Positions 37,515-47,855 of a stretch of DNA of 64,000 bases are shown in pieces. The stretch is from positions 18,956,027 through 19,020,026 of the forward strand of contig NC_132893.1 in the NCBI RefSeq assembly GCF_030463535.1, given 5' to 3'. The notes beneath the pieces are model-generated. The model saw only the letters and a program-made list of their open reading frames with translations. It ran no database searches and had not been told where the DNA came from. Origin of the DNA: Salminus brasiliensis (lineage: Eukaryota; Chordata; Actinopteri; Characiformes; Bryconidae). Made by a program: the position numbers and the translations under genes. Positions within the stretch are counted from its first letter, which is position 1; every line of letters begins with the position of its first letter.

Positions 37515-38534
37515 TAGACTCTATATTAATGTTATAGACACTTTATTAATGTACTATAGAGACTGTATATTAATGTTATAGACACTTTATTAATGTACTA
37601 TAAAGATTGTATATTAATGTTATAGACACTTTATTAATGTACTATAGAGACTGTATATTAATGTTATAGACACTTTATTAATGTACTATAGAGACTGTAT
37701 ATTAATGTTATAGACACTTTATTAATGTACTATAGAGACTGTATAGTAATGTTATAGACACTTTATAAATGTACTATAGAGACTGTATATTAATGTTACA
37801 GACATTTTATTAATGTACTATAGAGACTGTATATTAATGTTATAGACACTTTATTAATGTACTATAGAGACTGTATAGTAATGTTATAGACACTTTATTA
37901 ATGTACTATAGAGACTGTATATTAATGTACTATAGAGACTGTATATTAATGTTACAGACATTTTATTAATGTACTATAGAGACTGTATAGTAATGTTATA
38001 GACACTTTATTAATGTACTATAGAGACTGTATATTAATGTTATAGACACTTTATTAATGTACTATAGAGACTGTATATTAATGTTATAGACACTTTATTA
38101 ATGTACTATAGAGACTGTATATTAATGTTATAGACACTTTATTAATGTACTATAGAGACTGTATATTAATGTACTATAGAGACTGTATATTAATGTTACA
38201 GACATTTTATTAATGTACTATAGAGACTGTATATTAATGTTATAGACACTTTATTAATGTACTATAGAGACTGTATAGTAATGTTATAGACACTTTATTA
38301 ATGTACTATAGAGACTGTATATTAATGTTATAGACACTTTATTAATGTACTATAGAGACTGTATAGTAATGTTATAGACACTTTATTAATGTACTATAGA
38401 GACTGTATATTAATGTTACAGACACTTTATTAATGTACTATAGAGACTGTATAGTAATGTTATAGACACTTTATTAATGTACTATAGAGACTGTATATTA
38501 ATGTTATAGACACTTTATTAATGTACTATAGAGA
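37515..38534. repeat. 44-bp minisatellite array, about 23 units
   Basis: The unit is 'tattaatgttatagacactt' plus 'tattaatgtactatagagac' plus 'tgta'. It is itself two related half-units of about 20 and 24 bp, both starting 'tattaatgt'. Variants recur: 'tagtaatg' for 'tattaatg', and 'ttacagacatttt' for 'ttatagacacttt'. Some units lack the first half, giving direct 24-bp doublets near 37915 and 38158. The array ends abruptly at 'tatagagaggacacc', where GC-rich sequence begins. Confidence 0.97.
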
Positions 38535-39095
38535 GGACACCGTACTCCAGTGTGCTGCACGCTGGCTGAACTCTCCTCCTCCTCTGAGCCTATCAGTGTG
38601 TGAACTCGCAGGCAGGCCACGCCCCCTGCCACAGGAGAGAGACGTTTCCTTTAAATCATTAAACATGATCAGGATGGCAGCCTCAGGACTGTCAGCACCT
38701 ACAACCAACTCCAACCCTCACGGACAGACCTTCAGGAGGACGGCGCAGTGTGTGCTGAGAGGAGTCTGACTTGTGGCGCACTTCTTATTTCCTCGACTGG
38801 CTCCGAGTCACTTCTGAAACATGTGTTTCTGCGTCCCCCGAGGATCCTCCGTCTCCGGACTCATTTATCGTCGGAACTTCATATCAGACCCAGTTTAAAA
38901 CCACCCGGACTCGTCGTCTCTGGACTTTGAGACACTGGTCGGGAGTCGAGGAGGGGTCAGAAGCGCCGTTACTGAGACCAAAGCCCATGACAGGTGAGGG
39001 AGGCGTTGGCTGCCTTTATTATTGGAATTCCTGGGAAATTCGCCCCTGGGGGGCTTTAATGAAGCTTTGATGCCAAACCCGAGGTGTCAAGTACG
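38535..39095 (+). promoter_or_regulatory. eva1c promoter and 5' UTR region
   Basis: Moderately GC-rich sequence between the minisatellite and the start codon. It contains a good splice donor at 38993/38994 ('catgacag|gtgagg'), which could close an upstream non-coding or alternative first exon. A TGA at 39060-39062 closes the frame just upstream of the chosen start at 39096. Confidence 0.5.
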
Positions 39096-39378
39096 ATGAC
39101 CTCCTCACAGCACACGGACTGCTGTCCCCCCAGACCATGGCGGGCTCTTCAAATCCTCTCCGGTCTTCTCCTCCTGTGGAGCAGAGAAACGCACGGACTC
39201 TCAGACTTCTCGAGTTAGTACCTTTATTTCTATACATATATATTTAACACTTGCAGGCCTGAGCCATCCAGTAATTCCCAGATCAGGTCAATTCTGATTA
39301 ATAATAAAATAAATAATTAATTAAATAGCACTTAGCATATATAGCTTTTAGTTCTGGATTATTTTTTGCTTAGAGCAA

Positions 39379-39456
<78 letters not shown>

Positions 39457-42400
39457 TTACAGAGTACGGTATTCTCTACAGTACATTAATAAAGATGAGT
39501 TATTTACAGAATATACATTTATGTACTTTACCTATACTTAATATCCGGCTGTAAAATCCTAATACTTTTACCACGTGAGAAAAAACTTTACCCTTTTTTA
39601 TTTATTTTACTATTTTATTTTATTTTTATTAAGTCTGTTTTGCTGTTCCTTTGTCCTTAATTTTTTTTAATAAAACTTTTTTTTTTACCTTTTTATTAAA
39701 AAAATACCCCTTTTTAATTTATTTTACTGTTTTATTTTATTTTTATTAAGTCTGTTTTGCTGTTCCTTTGTCCTTAATTGTCCTTTTTTAATAAAACTTT
39801 TTTTTTATTACCTTTTTATTAAAAATTAAAAGTTTAATGAAATTTAAGGAACAACGCCGAGCACCTGGGCTAGTTCCGCCCATGCTAACAGAAATCACAC
39901 GAAGGTTAGTCGTGAGGCTCCTTGAGTTTTAGACCTTAGCTACAGTTTCTAACCCCTAAAATTGTTTTCAGGAACCTGTAAGTCTACCTTCATCATTCCT
40001 CCAGTAAAGTTACAGCACTTCTGGGTGTTGAGGATCTGTGTCCTCCTCTGTTCAGTTGAGTCTCGATCTGATGTGTTCAGTGAGTTTTTGTTAAAGTCTT
40101 ACAGCTTTTTATTCTCTGTCAGATTATTTATTCAGGATCATCAACAGTCACTCGGCGCGCGCTCGCGACGGAGAGCGCGCGCTGCTCTCGTGCCCGCGCC
40201 ACTCCACCATCGCCGTGCACGCGGCCTTCTATGGACAGAACGGGGCTCGCATCGGGCACGAGCTCACGGCCAGCTGCTCCGCGCGCACAGCCTTGCAGGT
40301 AGGCAGGCTGGTGTTCAAGCACAGAGTAGCGGTTCATTACAGTTTACACAGGATATAGCCCTGTAATAATGCGTTACAGATGAAGAGTTGTGTGGAGATT
40401 GGGCAGACTAGAGTTTAGTACTGAGTAGAGCTGATGAAAACAGAATACAACAGAGAAGACTAAAGAAGAGTGGAGCAGAGTGCAACAGAAAAGAGCAGGA
40501 TACAGAAGACTACAGTGTAACAGAGCTGAGGAGAACAGAGCAGATGCAGCAGAGTAAAGTAGAGGACAGCAGAGCTGAGAAGAGTAGAATACAATAGATG
40601 ATAACCCAGTAGCGCAGTGCAGAATAAAAGTAGACAGAGTAGACTAGAGTATAGCTGAACTGAATAGAATAGTGTAGAATACAAGAGAAGACTAGAGTAT
40701 AGCTAAACTGAATAGAATATTGTATATTATTATTGTAGAGTACATTGTAGAGTAGACTAGAGTATAGCTGAACTGAATAGAATAGTGTAGAATACAAGAG
40801 AAGACTAGAGTTTAGTAGAACTAAGTATAGTAGAAATACTAAAGTAGACTAGAATATAGTAGAACTGAGTAGAGACAAATATAATAGAGTAGACTAGAGT
40901 ATCTTAGAACTGAGTATAGTAGAATATAATGGAGTTGACTAGAGTATAATATAACTGAGTAGATAAGAATATAATAGAGTAGACTAGAGTGTAGTATAAC
41001 TGAGTAAAGTAGAATATAATAGAGTAGACTAGAGTATAATATAACTGAGTAGATAAGAATATAATAGAGTAGACTAGAGTGTAGTATAACTGAGTAAAGT
41101 AGAATATAATAGAGTAGACTAGATTACAGTAGAACTGTGTAAAGTGGTGTAGAACTTAATAGAGTAGACTAGAGTATAATATAACTGAGTAGAGTAGAAT
41201 ATAATAGAATAGACTAGAGTGAAGTAGAACTGAGTATAGTAGAATATAATAGAGTAGATTAGAGTATAATATAACTGAGTAGATTAGTGTAAAACATAAT
41301 AGAGTTGACTAGAGTATAATAGAACTGAGTAGAGAAGAATATAATAGAGTAGACTAGAGTAGAACTGAGTACACTCTAAGCAAAGAAATTCAATACAGTG
41401 CTAAAAGAATATGCAGCCTTTTTAGTGTTGTATGAAATCATTGTTAAGAAGGTTCTATACAGAACCATCTACAAAGGGTTCCCACCAATGCAAAATCTGA
41501 ACAATCATCAGCATTCAAAGGGTTCTTTGAGTAGAGTAGAACTGAGTAGACTTCAGTAGAGTACAGTAGAACTGAAATACACAGATGTTGAGTATGTATT
41601 TTTGTCTGAAACCCTTTCACTTTCTCTCTTCATCAGAAGATGCTATCAGAATGCCAAGGCCATAGAAACTGTCAGGTCCTGGTTCATCATCATTTGTTTG
41701 GCCGAGACCCTTGCCCTGGAACGCCCAAACACCTTCACGTGACGTACAGCTGTAAGCCCAGTGAGTAGTCCGCTCCCGATGCTTTAGTCTTTGACCACAG
41801 GCTAAAATGTTTGCCCCTGACCTCCAGCTGTGCTCTCCTCCTCCCAGCGGAGCATAAGAACAGGACAGGATGTGAGGGAGGTCAGATGCTGCTTCACTGT
41901 AAGTATCCAAAAGTACTGAACATCTACTGGGCCATGTATGGACGGGAACTCGAGGAGAGAGATGCGTGTCTGGCAGAGGGAGAACAGCCACCTCCCTTTG
42001 GTGAGTATGTGAGTCAGTCTAAATGTCTTATCATTAGGTAATTCATTTCTGGAGCACATGGTCTTTATCAAGCAGAATCTTAATAGCATCATTTCAGTCT
42101 GTGATGAGGGGCTGGCACGGGACTACTTCTCAGACTGCAATACTGAAAACACACTTGAATAATTATTCATTTTTATATTCATCTGTGTTTGTTTTAACAG
42201 AGTGTTTGTTTCATGGGGCCGTAGACGCAGTAAGAAGCCTGTGTTATGGAAAGCAGCGGTGCCTGCTTGCTGTTGATGATGAGCATTTCAGAAATCCATG
42301 CCCCCCTGAGACAAAAAAGTACCTCACTGTCCTCTATTCTTGTGGTATGACTTTTTATGACTTTTTGTGAACTTTTATTATTATTACTGTACTATAAGTT

Positions 42401-45400
42401 ATTATTTCACCTACTATATAGAGACACTTTGTAGGTTTGTAGGTTCACATGTGTCACTGCACCATTCGCCAGCCCCTATGTACACATCCATCCACATAAA
42501 TGGAAAGGGACTATCTTAGGACCACAGATGAGCAGATATTATTTGGATGTTATATTATTTACAGCACGGTTACAATACACCCTGCATTATGATGTTTTTC
42601 CTCATCTAACACACCCACTTCTACACTTCACACCATTCTAAAATGCACAGGGCAGGTGGTACTCCATGGCCATGTTAAGAAAGTGGATGATGGCAAGTGG
42701 ATGAGTAAAAGATTGCTCATCTAAAAAGATGATATAAGCTATGATCTATAACTGCACAGTTACATACATACAAGCTGTATCAATCATTTGTGACAGTACA
42801 CAAGTACACAATACTATGCTAAAATGCTCCACCACCCAAGTAATATATGGTTTGTGTTGGTCCCTTTCCATAGATGGACATAAAAAATTGTGCTTTATCA
42901 AGTGGGCTACATTTAGGAAGTGTAAACCTACAAAGTGTGCATATATGGTGGGTGTGCCTGATGAACTGCCAGCTCGGTGTACTTTTTAACACAGGCTAAC
43001 AAGGCTGGGTTTTTCAGATAGCATGTTAATATGAAGTGAATTCTTAACTGGCTAAGGCGACCAGTGTCTGGATTGTATCCTGATAAGATTTTAGCCACAT
43101 GCACTTACACTGGGTAGTCAAATGTGTTGCCGGTTAGTCAGGCTGAAACACGAAATCGCTGTGTGGTATGGAATATGCAAATTACTGGAGTTTGGTTGTG
43201 GAATGGATGTGTTTACACTGCTATAACATGTGGCTCAAATGTGGCTCAGACCACCTCCTGAAGTGGTTTGAGTGATGGGGTTTGTATCTGGTTTAAATAG
43301 GTGTGTTTACACTTGCATTTTTTATGTGGCTTGGCCTGATACTCAAAATGTATGGAGTGACCCGGTGAAGCTTGGCCTTATCCAGATGTAAGTGACCAGA
43401 TGTAACCTAGGCGTCTAGGGTGCTTTTGGACAACGAGGCCCTACACTGATGTAGCCTTCATCCACCATCCTCTCTTCCAGTGCTCCTAAATCTTTTATGT
43501 TCTTCAGTATGTTAATTGTTTCAGAGTGTGGGAAAGTTGCACAGACTCCCCTGCCACATTTTGGTTTGACGGCTTATCCATACATTTTCTTCCTGAAGTA
43601 CAATGTCATGCCAAAAACTGAGTGGTGTTTGGGAATAGAAACGGAGAAAGTGCCTGGCATTTGGAGACTTTGTGACCTTCCTGTAGGACTTCCTGCAATT
43701 GGTTGGAATTCCAGGCCTTTGTTGCTGATTGGCATCGGGACTTTCACATGAAGAATAGGATTACTCATCAGTCTCTGTTTGAAGGAGCCCTGGAGATGCT
43801 ATACTTCCCTGCCAGCTTGGTTCCTCGGACAGAACCATGGGAGTTTGTGCTGCACTGTTTGAACAGTGGCTGTTGCAATTAATTTGAGTGTAGTCTGTCT
43901 TTTCAGTCTTTTCAGCATTGTGTAATACTCCAGTGTTTTTGTTATACAATAATGAATATACAGTACGGTGCATATTCACATATTAATTACACATTTTCCC
44001 TATTTAGAGGCTAATTTTGCTCTGTTCTAATGTCAGTTCCACAGATTTTACTCAAAGAAGCTGACCCTGCCTTTTTCAAAACTACCTCAGCTCCCCATCA
44101 GACCACCAAAGCAGGTAATGATGCACAGATACATCATTTGGTGACCTCATACAGTACATCGTATTGCTGTGAAAGCCAGTACATGCAGATGTGGTTGGAT
44201 GTTTACATACACTTTTATGCTACATAGACAATGACAAAGCCTATCGGTGGAAGGCTTTTTGGTCAGATTAGACAAAGATGGAGTTGTTGGTCACAATGTC
44301 CAGAGGAACACTATATGTCCAGCACTGAGCTGTGGAGCAGTGGAACTGTGTCCTCTGGAATAATGATGCTCCATTTAATGCTTTTAGGATGAGGTGGGGA
44401 GTTGGGGACGAAGTGGGGTGGTGATGACCTCGCTAATGCTCCAAAATCTAGTCGAAAGCTTTTCCATGACACCAGAGACAGTTACTCCAACAAAAGCAGG
44501 ATAAACATATGTAAGAAACAAAACAATGAATGAGCTGGTGTCCCAATACTTTTGTCCATCTTGTGTATGTTTGGAAGAGGTGAGCCCTTCAACTTCCAAC
44601 CCTCTGTACCATCTGCTAAGCATGGTAGTGGTAGCATCCTGCTCTAGGGCTGTTTTGCTGCCAGTGGAGCCGGGACACTGTGTGTCCAAAAGTTTGTAGA
44701 CATTTGCTCCACCAGAGTTGCTTTTGAAACCAAGGGCATTAATAGGGAGGTTGTTTTCTCTTTGCTGCAGCCACAGCCTCTACTCCTCTGTGAAGGTGTT
44801 ACACTGGATTTTGGAACAATCCTGTGAGGATTTGATAGCATTCAGCCATCAACAGGAGCAGTAGTGAGCTAAGGTTCTGATAACAGATGATTAGTTAGAC
44901 TCATTCTTATCCCAAAGGTGTTGGTTGGAGCTTTAGCACTCTGGAGAAGTCAGTTCCACTGTTCCACAGCCCTGTGTGCTATTTTAGGTGTGCTGTATGT
45001 ATATTTCCGAGCCCCCTTCCCTCTTTTTCTGCCCAAGAAAAAGAATAGTTCAATATTGCCATTACATATATCGTCCCTGTCCAATGAAAACCATGTATTT
45101 CCAAAATGACGACTTTTACAAGAGAATGTAAAAATGTTCTTAAGCTTGAATGGAAGTCAATGTACTAACTAAGAGTTTCTAAAAGCAATTTTAGAGCATT
45201 TCTATTATCCCATTCATCTAAAATTATATATTTTTTTGCTTTGTTATTCCTAGGGGACCTTCCACACCCCAGACTGCCAGAAAAGAATGGAATTCTTGTG
45301 AGCAACTCTCTTATGGCTTATGGCTACATTAAAGGTAGAGGCAGAACCTTTTCTTCTTTAAATATACAGTAAACAGCAGTCCAGTTTAAATCACAGCAAC

Positions 45401-46785
45401 TTGTCTTAACACATTTGTGCCCAAATAAATTTATTTGTGCCTGTAAATTTATATCAGTGACCCGTTTCAGTGGATTCAGCTCATTTATACAGCTGTGTCC
45501 TTTCAATTAGGCTCAGAATTAGCTTGGTTATGTGTGCTTTTCCCTGGATAGCAGCATCGATTCTGGCAGGTAAGGATCACGACAGTCACTGTAGAGAGTT
45601 CCTATCCGTTTTAGACTGCTGTTACCTAAACTGGATGCAGGTAGTGTTCCCCTGTGCCTATTTCACTATTTTGTGTATCTTTTTAATCAACCAAACACAG
45701 ATATTGATCTATACAGTCGTCATCTTGGAATGTGGGAGCGTCCGTGTTGTGTTCTGCTTGGATACGAAGCACAGAGTTAGTGCAAGAGTGGACGAAGCGA
45801 AGGAAGAGGCTCATGTAATCCTTATCTGATAGTATTGGTAGTGACAAGTTTTAGCTGTAATTAAAAAAAATGGCTGAGTAAGCCACTGTCCATATGACCT
45901 GAGGTTCGAATCCTGGCTCACGCTGCCTGCCAACAGCAGCCAGAACTTGAGAGAGCACAATTGGCCTTGCTCTCTCCAGGTGGGTGGATGGCTCTCTTTC
46001 TCTCTTTCCAAATCACTTCAGGGCTTCTAGTAGCCGATGCATCAGAGCTGGGTACCTGGCGCGGTCTTCTGAGCATGTTGGTTGCCAGATGATGTTGCGT
46101 CAGCAGCAGTTTGAAAAGAGGCGGTGACTGGTTGCGCATGTGTTGGAGGAGGCATGTTTCAGTCCTCACCTTCTGTGTCAGGAGCATTACATGTGATAGG
46201 AGGAGGGTACTAATGAGTGGGTTGTGTGATTGGCTAAAATTAAATCTGCTGCATGACTTGTGTCAGTCAGGTGTAATAACTTACACGTCACAGGGCGGGT
46301 TTCTGTACAGTAACAGAGAAAAGAACCTACCGTTAAATCTCACAGGATAAAGTTTGGAGCTTATCATTCTTTAAAATATTAATGAATGGAAGTTCTGATT
46401 TGCAGAACATGCAGAGATGGCTGGCCTGCTCTTCGTCTCCAGTGTATGTCTGGGCCTGCTTGTTGTTCTCCTGGCCATCTCTACGAGGGTAACCTGTACC
46501 AGGAACCTTGACAGGACAAGTTGTCTCATCACGAAAGCCCCTGAAAAATTAAAAAGTGAAGAAGATGATGAGGACGATGACGACAGTGATGACGACGAGG
46601 TATCTGAACCATTGATGGACAGTTCTATGATGTCAGAGGTGGGAAGGAAAGTGTATTGTTGGGAAGAGATGACGTATACCACTGAAGCAGCGGAGCTGAT
46701 GGAGAGGCTGGAACGTCGGGAGATGGTCATCGAGGAGATCAGGATGAATGCATACCTCAATGGTACTTCCTGTACCCTTCACTGA
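39096..46785 (+). CDS. eva1c: Eva1c, transmembrane protein with two SUEL-type lectin domains
   Basis: The family is known as a Slit/heparin-binding receptor in axon guidance. Eight coding exons: 39096-39213, 40123-40298, 41637-41760, 41848-42000, 42201-42344, 44037-44114, 45254-45334, 46406-46785. Phases agree; 417 residues (human 441). An N-terminal hydrophobic signal ('ALQILSGLLLLW', about 18-29) is followed by 'GLSDFS', matching human 'ALTDFS'. Galactose-binding lectin domain 1 covers about 54-138 and domain 2 about 148-238. A linker, a transmembrane helix (about 297-319, 'GLLFVSSVCLGLLVVLLA') and a cytoplasmic FAM176 tail follow, with an acidic run (EEDDEDDDDSDDD) and 'EAAELMERLERREMVIEEI'. 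Domain 2 keeps all eight cysteines. Domain 1 lacks two: Arg54 replaces the first, and the third is absent. The first exon is inferred from phase, signal peptide and DFS similarity; its donor (a|gttagt) is weak. Confidence 0.92.
39384..39454. repeat. (TA)n(GA)n compound microsatellite
   Basis: About sixteen TA units followed by about seventeen GA units, in eva1c intron 1. Confidence 0.97.
39480..39860 (+). repeat. Direct repeat, right copy, with internal tandem duplication
   Basis: Matches 37317-37514 from 'gtacattaataaagatg' through 'aaggaacaacg'. Here the T-rich block 'tttattaagtctgttttgct' then 'gttcctttgtccttaatt' is duplicated in tandem (about 39600-39670 and 39715-39785), making this copy longer. 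Confidence 0.7.
40380..41580. repeat. Degenerate AG/AT minisatellite filling eva1c intron 2
   Basis: About 1 kb made of variants of 'agagtagactagagtataat' plus 'ataactgagtagagtagaat'. Unit length is near 45 bp. A 90-bp double unit is repeated almost perfectly at about 40941-41030 and 41031-41120. The block is interrupted at 41395-41525 by a fold-back repeat, after which 'agtagagtagaactgagtag' resumes. Confidence 0.9.
41395..41525. repeat. Small fold-back repeat inserted in the minisatellite
   Basis: Contains 'aaggttctatacagaacc' and 'aaagggttctttgag', words shared with the dispersed repeat at 2246-2400 and 6300-6425. Minisatellite units continue on both sides, so it probably inserted into the array. 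Confidence 0.5.
43200..43410 (+). repeat. Dispersed repeat, copy of 4690-4895 in opposite orientation
   Basis: Shares 'gtttacactgct', 'atgtggctcaaatg', 'cagaccacctcc', 'agtggtttgagtg' and 'ggccttatccagatg' with the reverse complement of 4690-4895. Confidence 0.6.
43411..44030 (+). other. Unrecognised part of eva1c intron 5
   Basis: An 84-codon open frame (43497-43751) has no domain or homologue I recognise. It is probably chance or an old retrocopy fragment. No splice sites link it to eva1c in phase. Confidence 0.35.
44310..44990. mobile_element. Two opposed fragments of a non-autonomous DNA element
   Basis: The left fragment contains 'gagctgtggagcagtggaac' and ends at 'cccaatacttttgtccatc' (about 44565). 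The right fragment begins 'gtgtccaaaagtttgtagac' (about 44681) and ends 'ttccactgttccacagccct'. Both belong to the family seen at 28130-28400 but point in different directions, suggesting two insertions or an inversion. Confidence 0.6.
45050..45235 (-). repeat. Inverted copy of the hunk/mis18a intronic repeat
   Basis: 'tccaaaatgacgacttttac' then 'aagagaa' is the reverse complement of the core seen near 19490 and 32740. 'aatggaagtcaatgta' matches the inverse of 'actgacttccattt' near 19460. Confidence 0.55.
45691..46240 (+). repeat. tRNA-like SINE with 5' extension, copy 1
   Basis: Contains a polymerase III B-box-like 'ggttcgaatcc' (about 45903) inside 'gacctgaggttcgaatcctg', preceded by 'ggctgagtaagccactgtcc'. 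The 3' body ('gttggaggaggcatgtttca', 'ggaggagggtactaatgag') is typical of fish tRNA-derived SINEs. About 180 bp upstream of the tRNA-like head are also shared with copy 2 at 47361. Confidence 0.75.
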
Positions 46786-46856
46786 CTTACAAACACACGC
46801 ACATTAATTCGACAGGTTAGCTGCCTGTGTGTAGTTGGAATAAGGGAATACATCTA

Positions 46857-47855
46857 AATATACAGCTGTACAGAAATGTTTGGGCACCCCTGTCTACAAT
46901 TGCATTATTGAGTTCATTTTTATTTAAGTGAAAACAGTCATGTTTGTGCAAGCAATTCTGCACAGGAGAATGGTGCGCACCAATCCTCCTGTGTCAACTA
47001 AATCTTCCTGCATGTCCATCACTATTACATAGGGGATTCGCTTTTCTTTTTGGTGGCCAGCATATGAGCCTTAATCACCAGTCACCATAAACTTTTATTT
47101 ATTAATGAAATTTGGGAACAAAGAATTTATTATATTTTTTTACAGCTTTTTCTGCTTGGTAGGCATCAGTTAGCTTCATAATCAGATCCTCAGCCAGGAG
47201 ACTCAGAAGAGCCAGGCTTATTACACAAGGTAATTACAGCTGAACGGTTTCTAATGAGAATGCCTGAGCTCCTGACTTAACCATTTCTAACATGTCCATT
47301 AAGGCTTAATGAGTTAATGAAGTTCTGTTATAATGTTATATAACTGAATTGATTATATATACCAAACACAGATTTTGACCTATGCACCCTATAGTTGTCA
47401 TCCTGGAATGTGGGAGTGTCAGTGTTGTGTCCTGCTAGGATATGAAGCACAGAGATAGTACAGTGGGCTAAAATGGATAGGAAGAGAATCATGTAATCCT
47501 TATCTGACAGTATTCATAGTGACAAAAAGGGGAAAAAAAGTGGCAGACTAAGCCACTGTCCATATGACCTGAGGTTCGAATCCTGGGTCACGCTGCCCAC
47601 CATCATCAGCCAGAACCTGACAGAGCACAGTTGGCCTTGCTCTCGCCGGGTGGGTGGCTGGCTCTCTCTATCTCTCCCTACATCACATCAGGGTGCCTAC
47701 TAGCTTATGCATCTGAGCTGGGTACCTGTATATATATATATGTTTTTTTTTTATAGAGATTAAATATTATTATTGCAAATCAACTATTATTTTTGAAATA
47801 AATAAATTATATAATTTGTCCAGGGGCACCCAGACATTGCATACATCTGTATAAA
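46857..47855. mobile_element. DNA element with terminal inverted repeats, hosting a nested SINE
   Basis: The left end, 'tatacagctgtacagaaatg' then 'tttgggcacccctg', and right end, 'caggggcacccagacattgc' then 'atacatctgtata', are diverged inverted copies. The interior includes SINE copy 2 (47361-47730). No transposase is present. Confidence 0.65.
47361..47730 (+). repeat. tRNA-like SINE with 5' extension, copy 2
   Basis: Repeats 45691-46050 with moderate divergence: 'accaaacacagat', 'ggaatgtgggagtgtcagtg', 'catgtaatccttatctgac', 'ccatatgacctgaggttcga'. It lacks most of the 3' body found in copy 1 and stops near 'gagctgggtacctg'. Confidence 0.75.

Noticed and set aside
37515-38534. CRISPR-like regular repeat array
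   Set aside because: Units are contiguous with no unique spacers and the genome is vertebrate; this is a minisatellite.
39962-40366. 134-codon plus-strand frame ending in an Arg/Ala-rich tail
   Set aside because: Wrong frame over eva1c exon 2; the correct frame gives the conserved lectin-domain sequence with fitting splice phases.
41617-41991. 124-codon minus-strand frame
   Set aside because: Antisense to two well-supported eva1c exons.
43497-43751. 84-codon frame in eva1c intron 5 as an extra exon
   Set aside because: No phase-compatible splice sites and flanking exons already join in frame.
45860-45930. tRNA gene suggested by the B-box-like word
   Set aside because: No complete cloverleaf; it belongs to a SINE that recurs at 47540.
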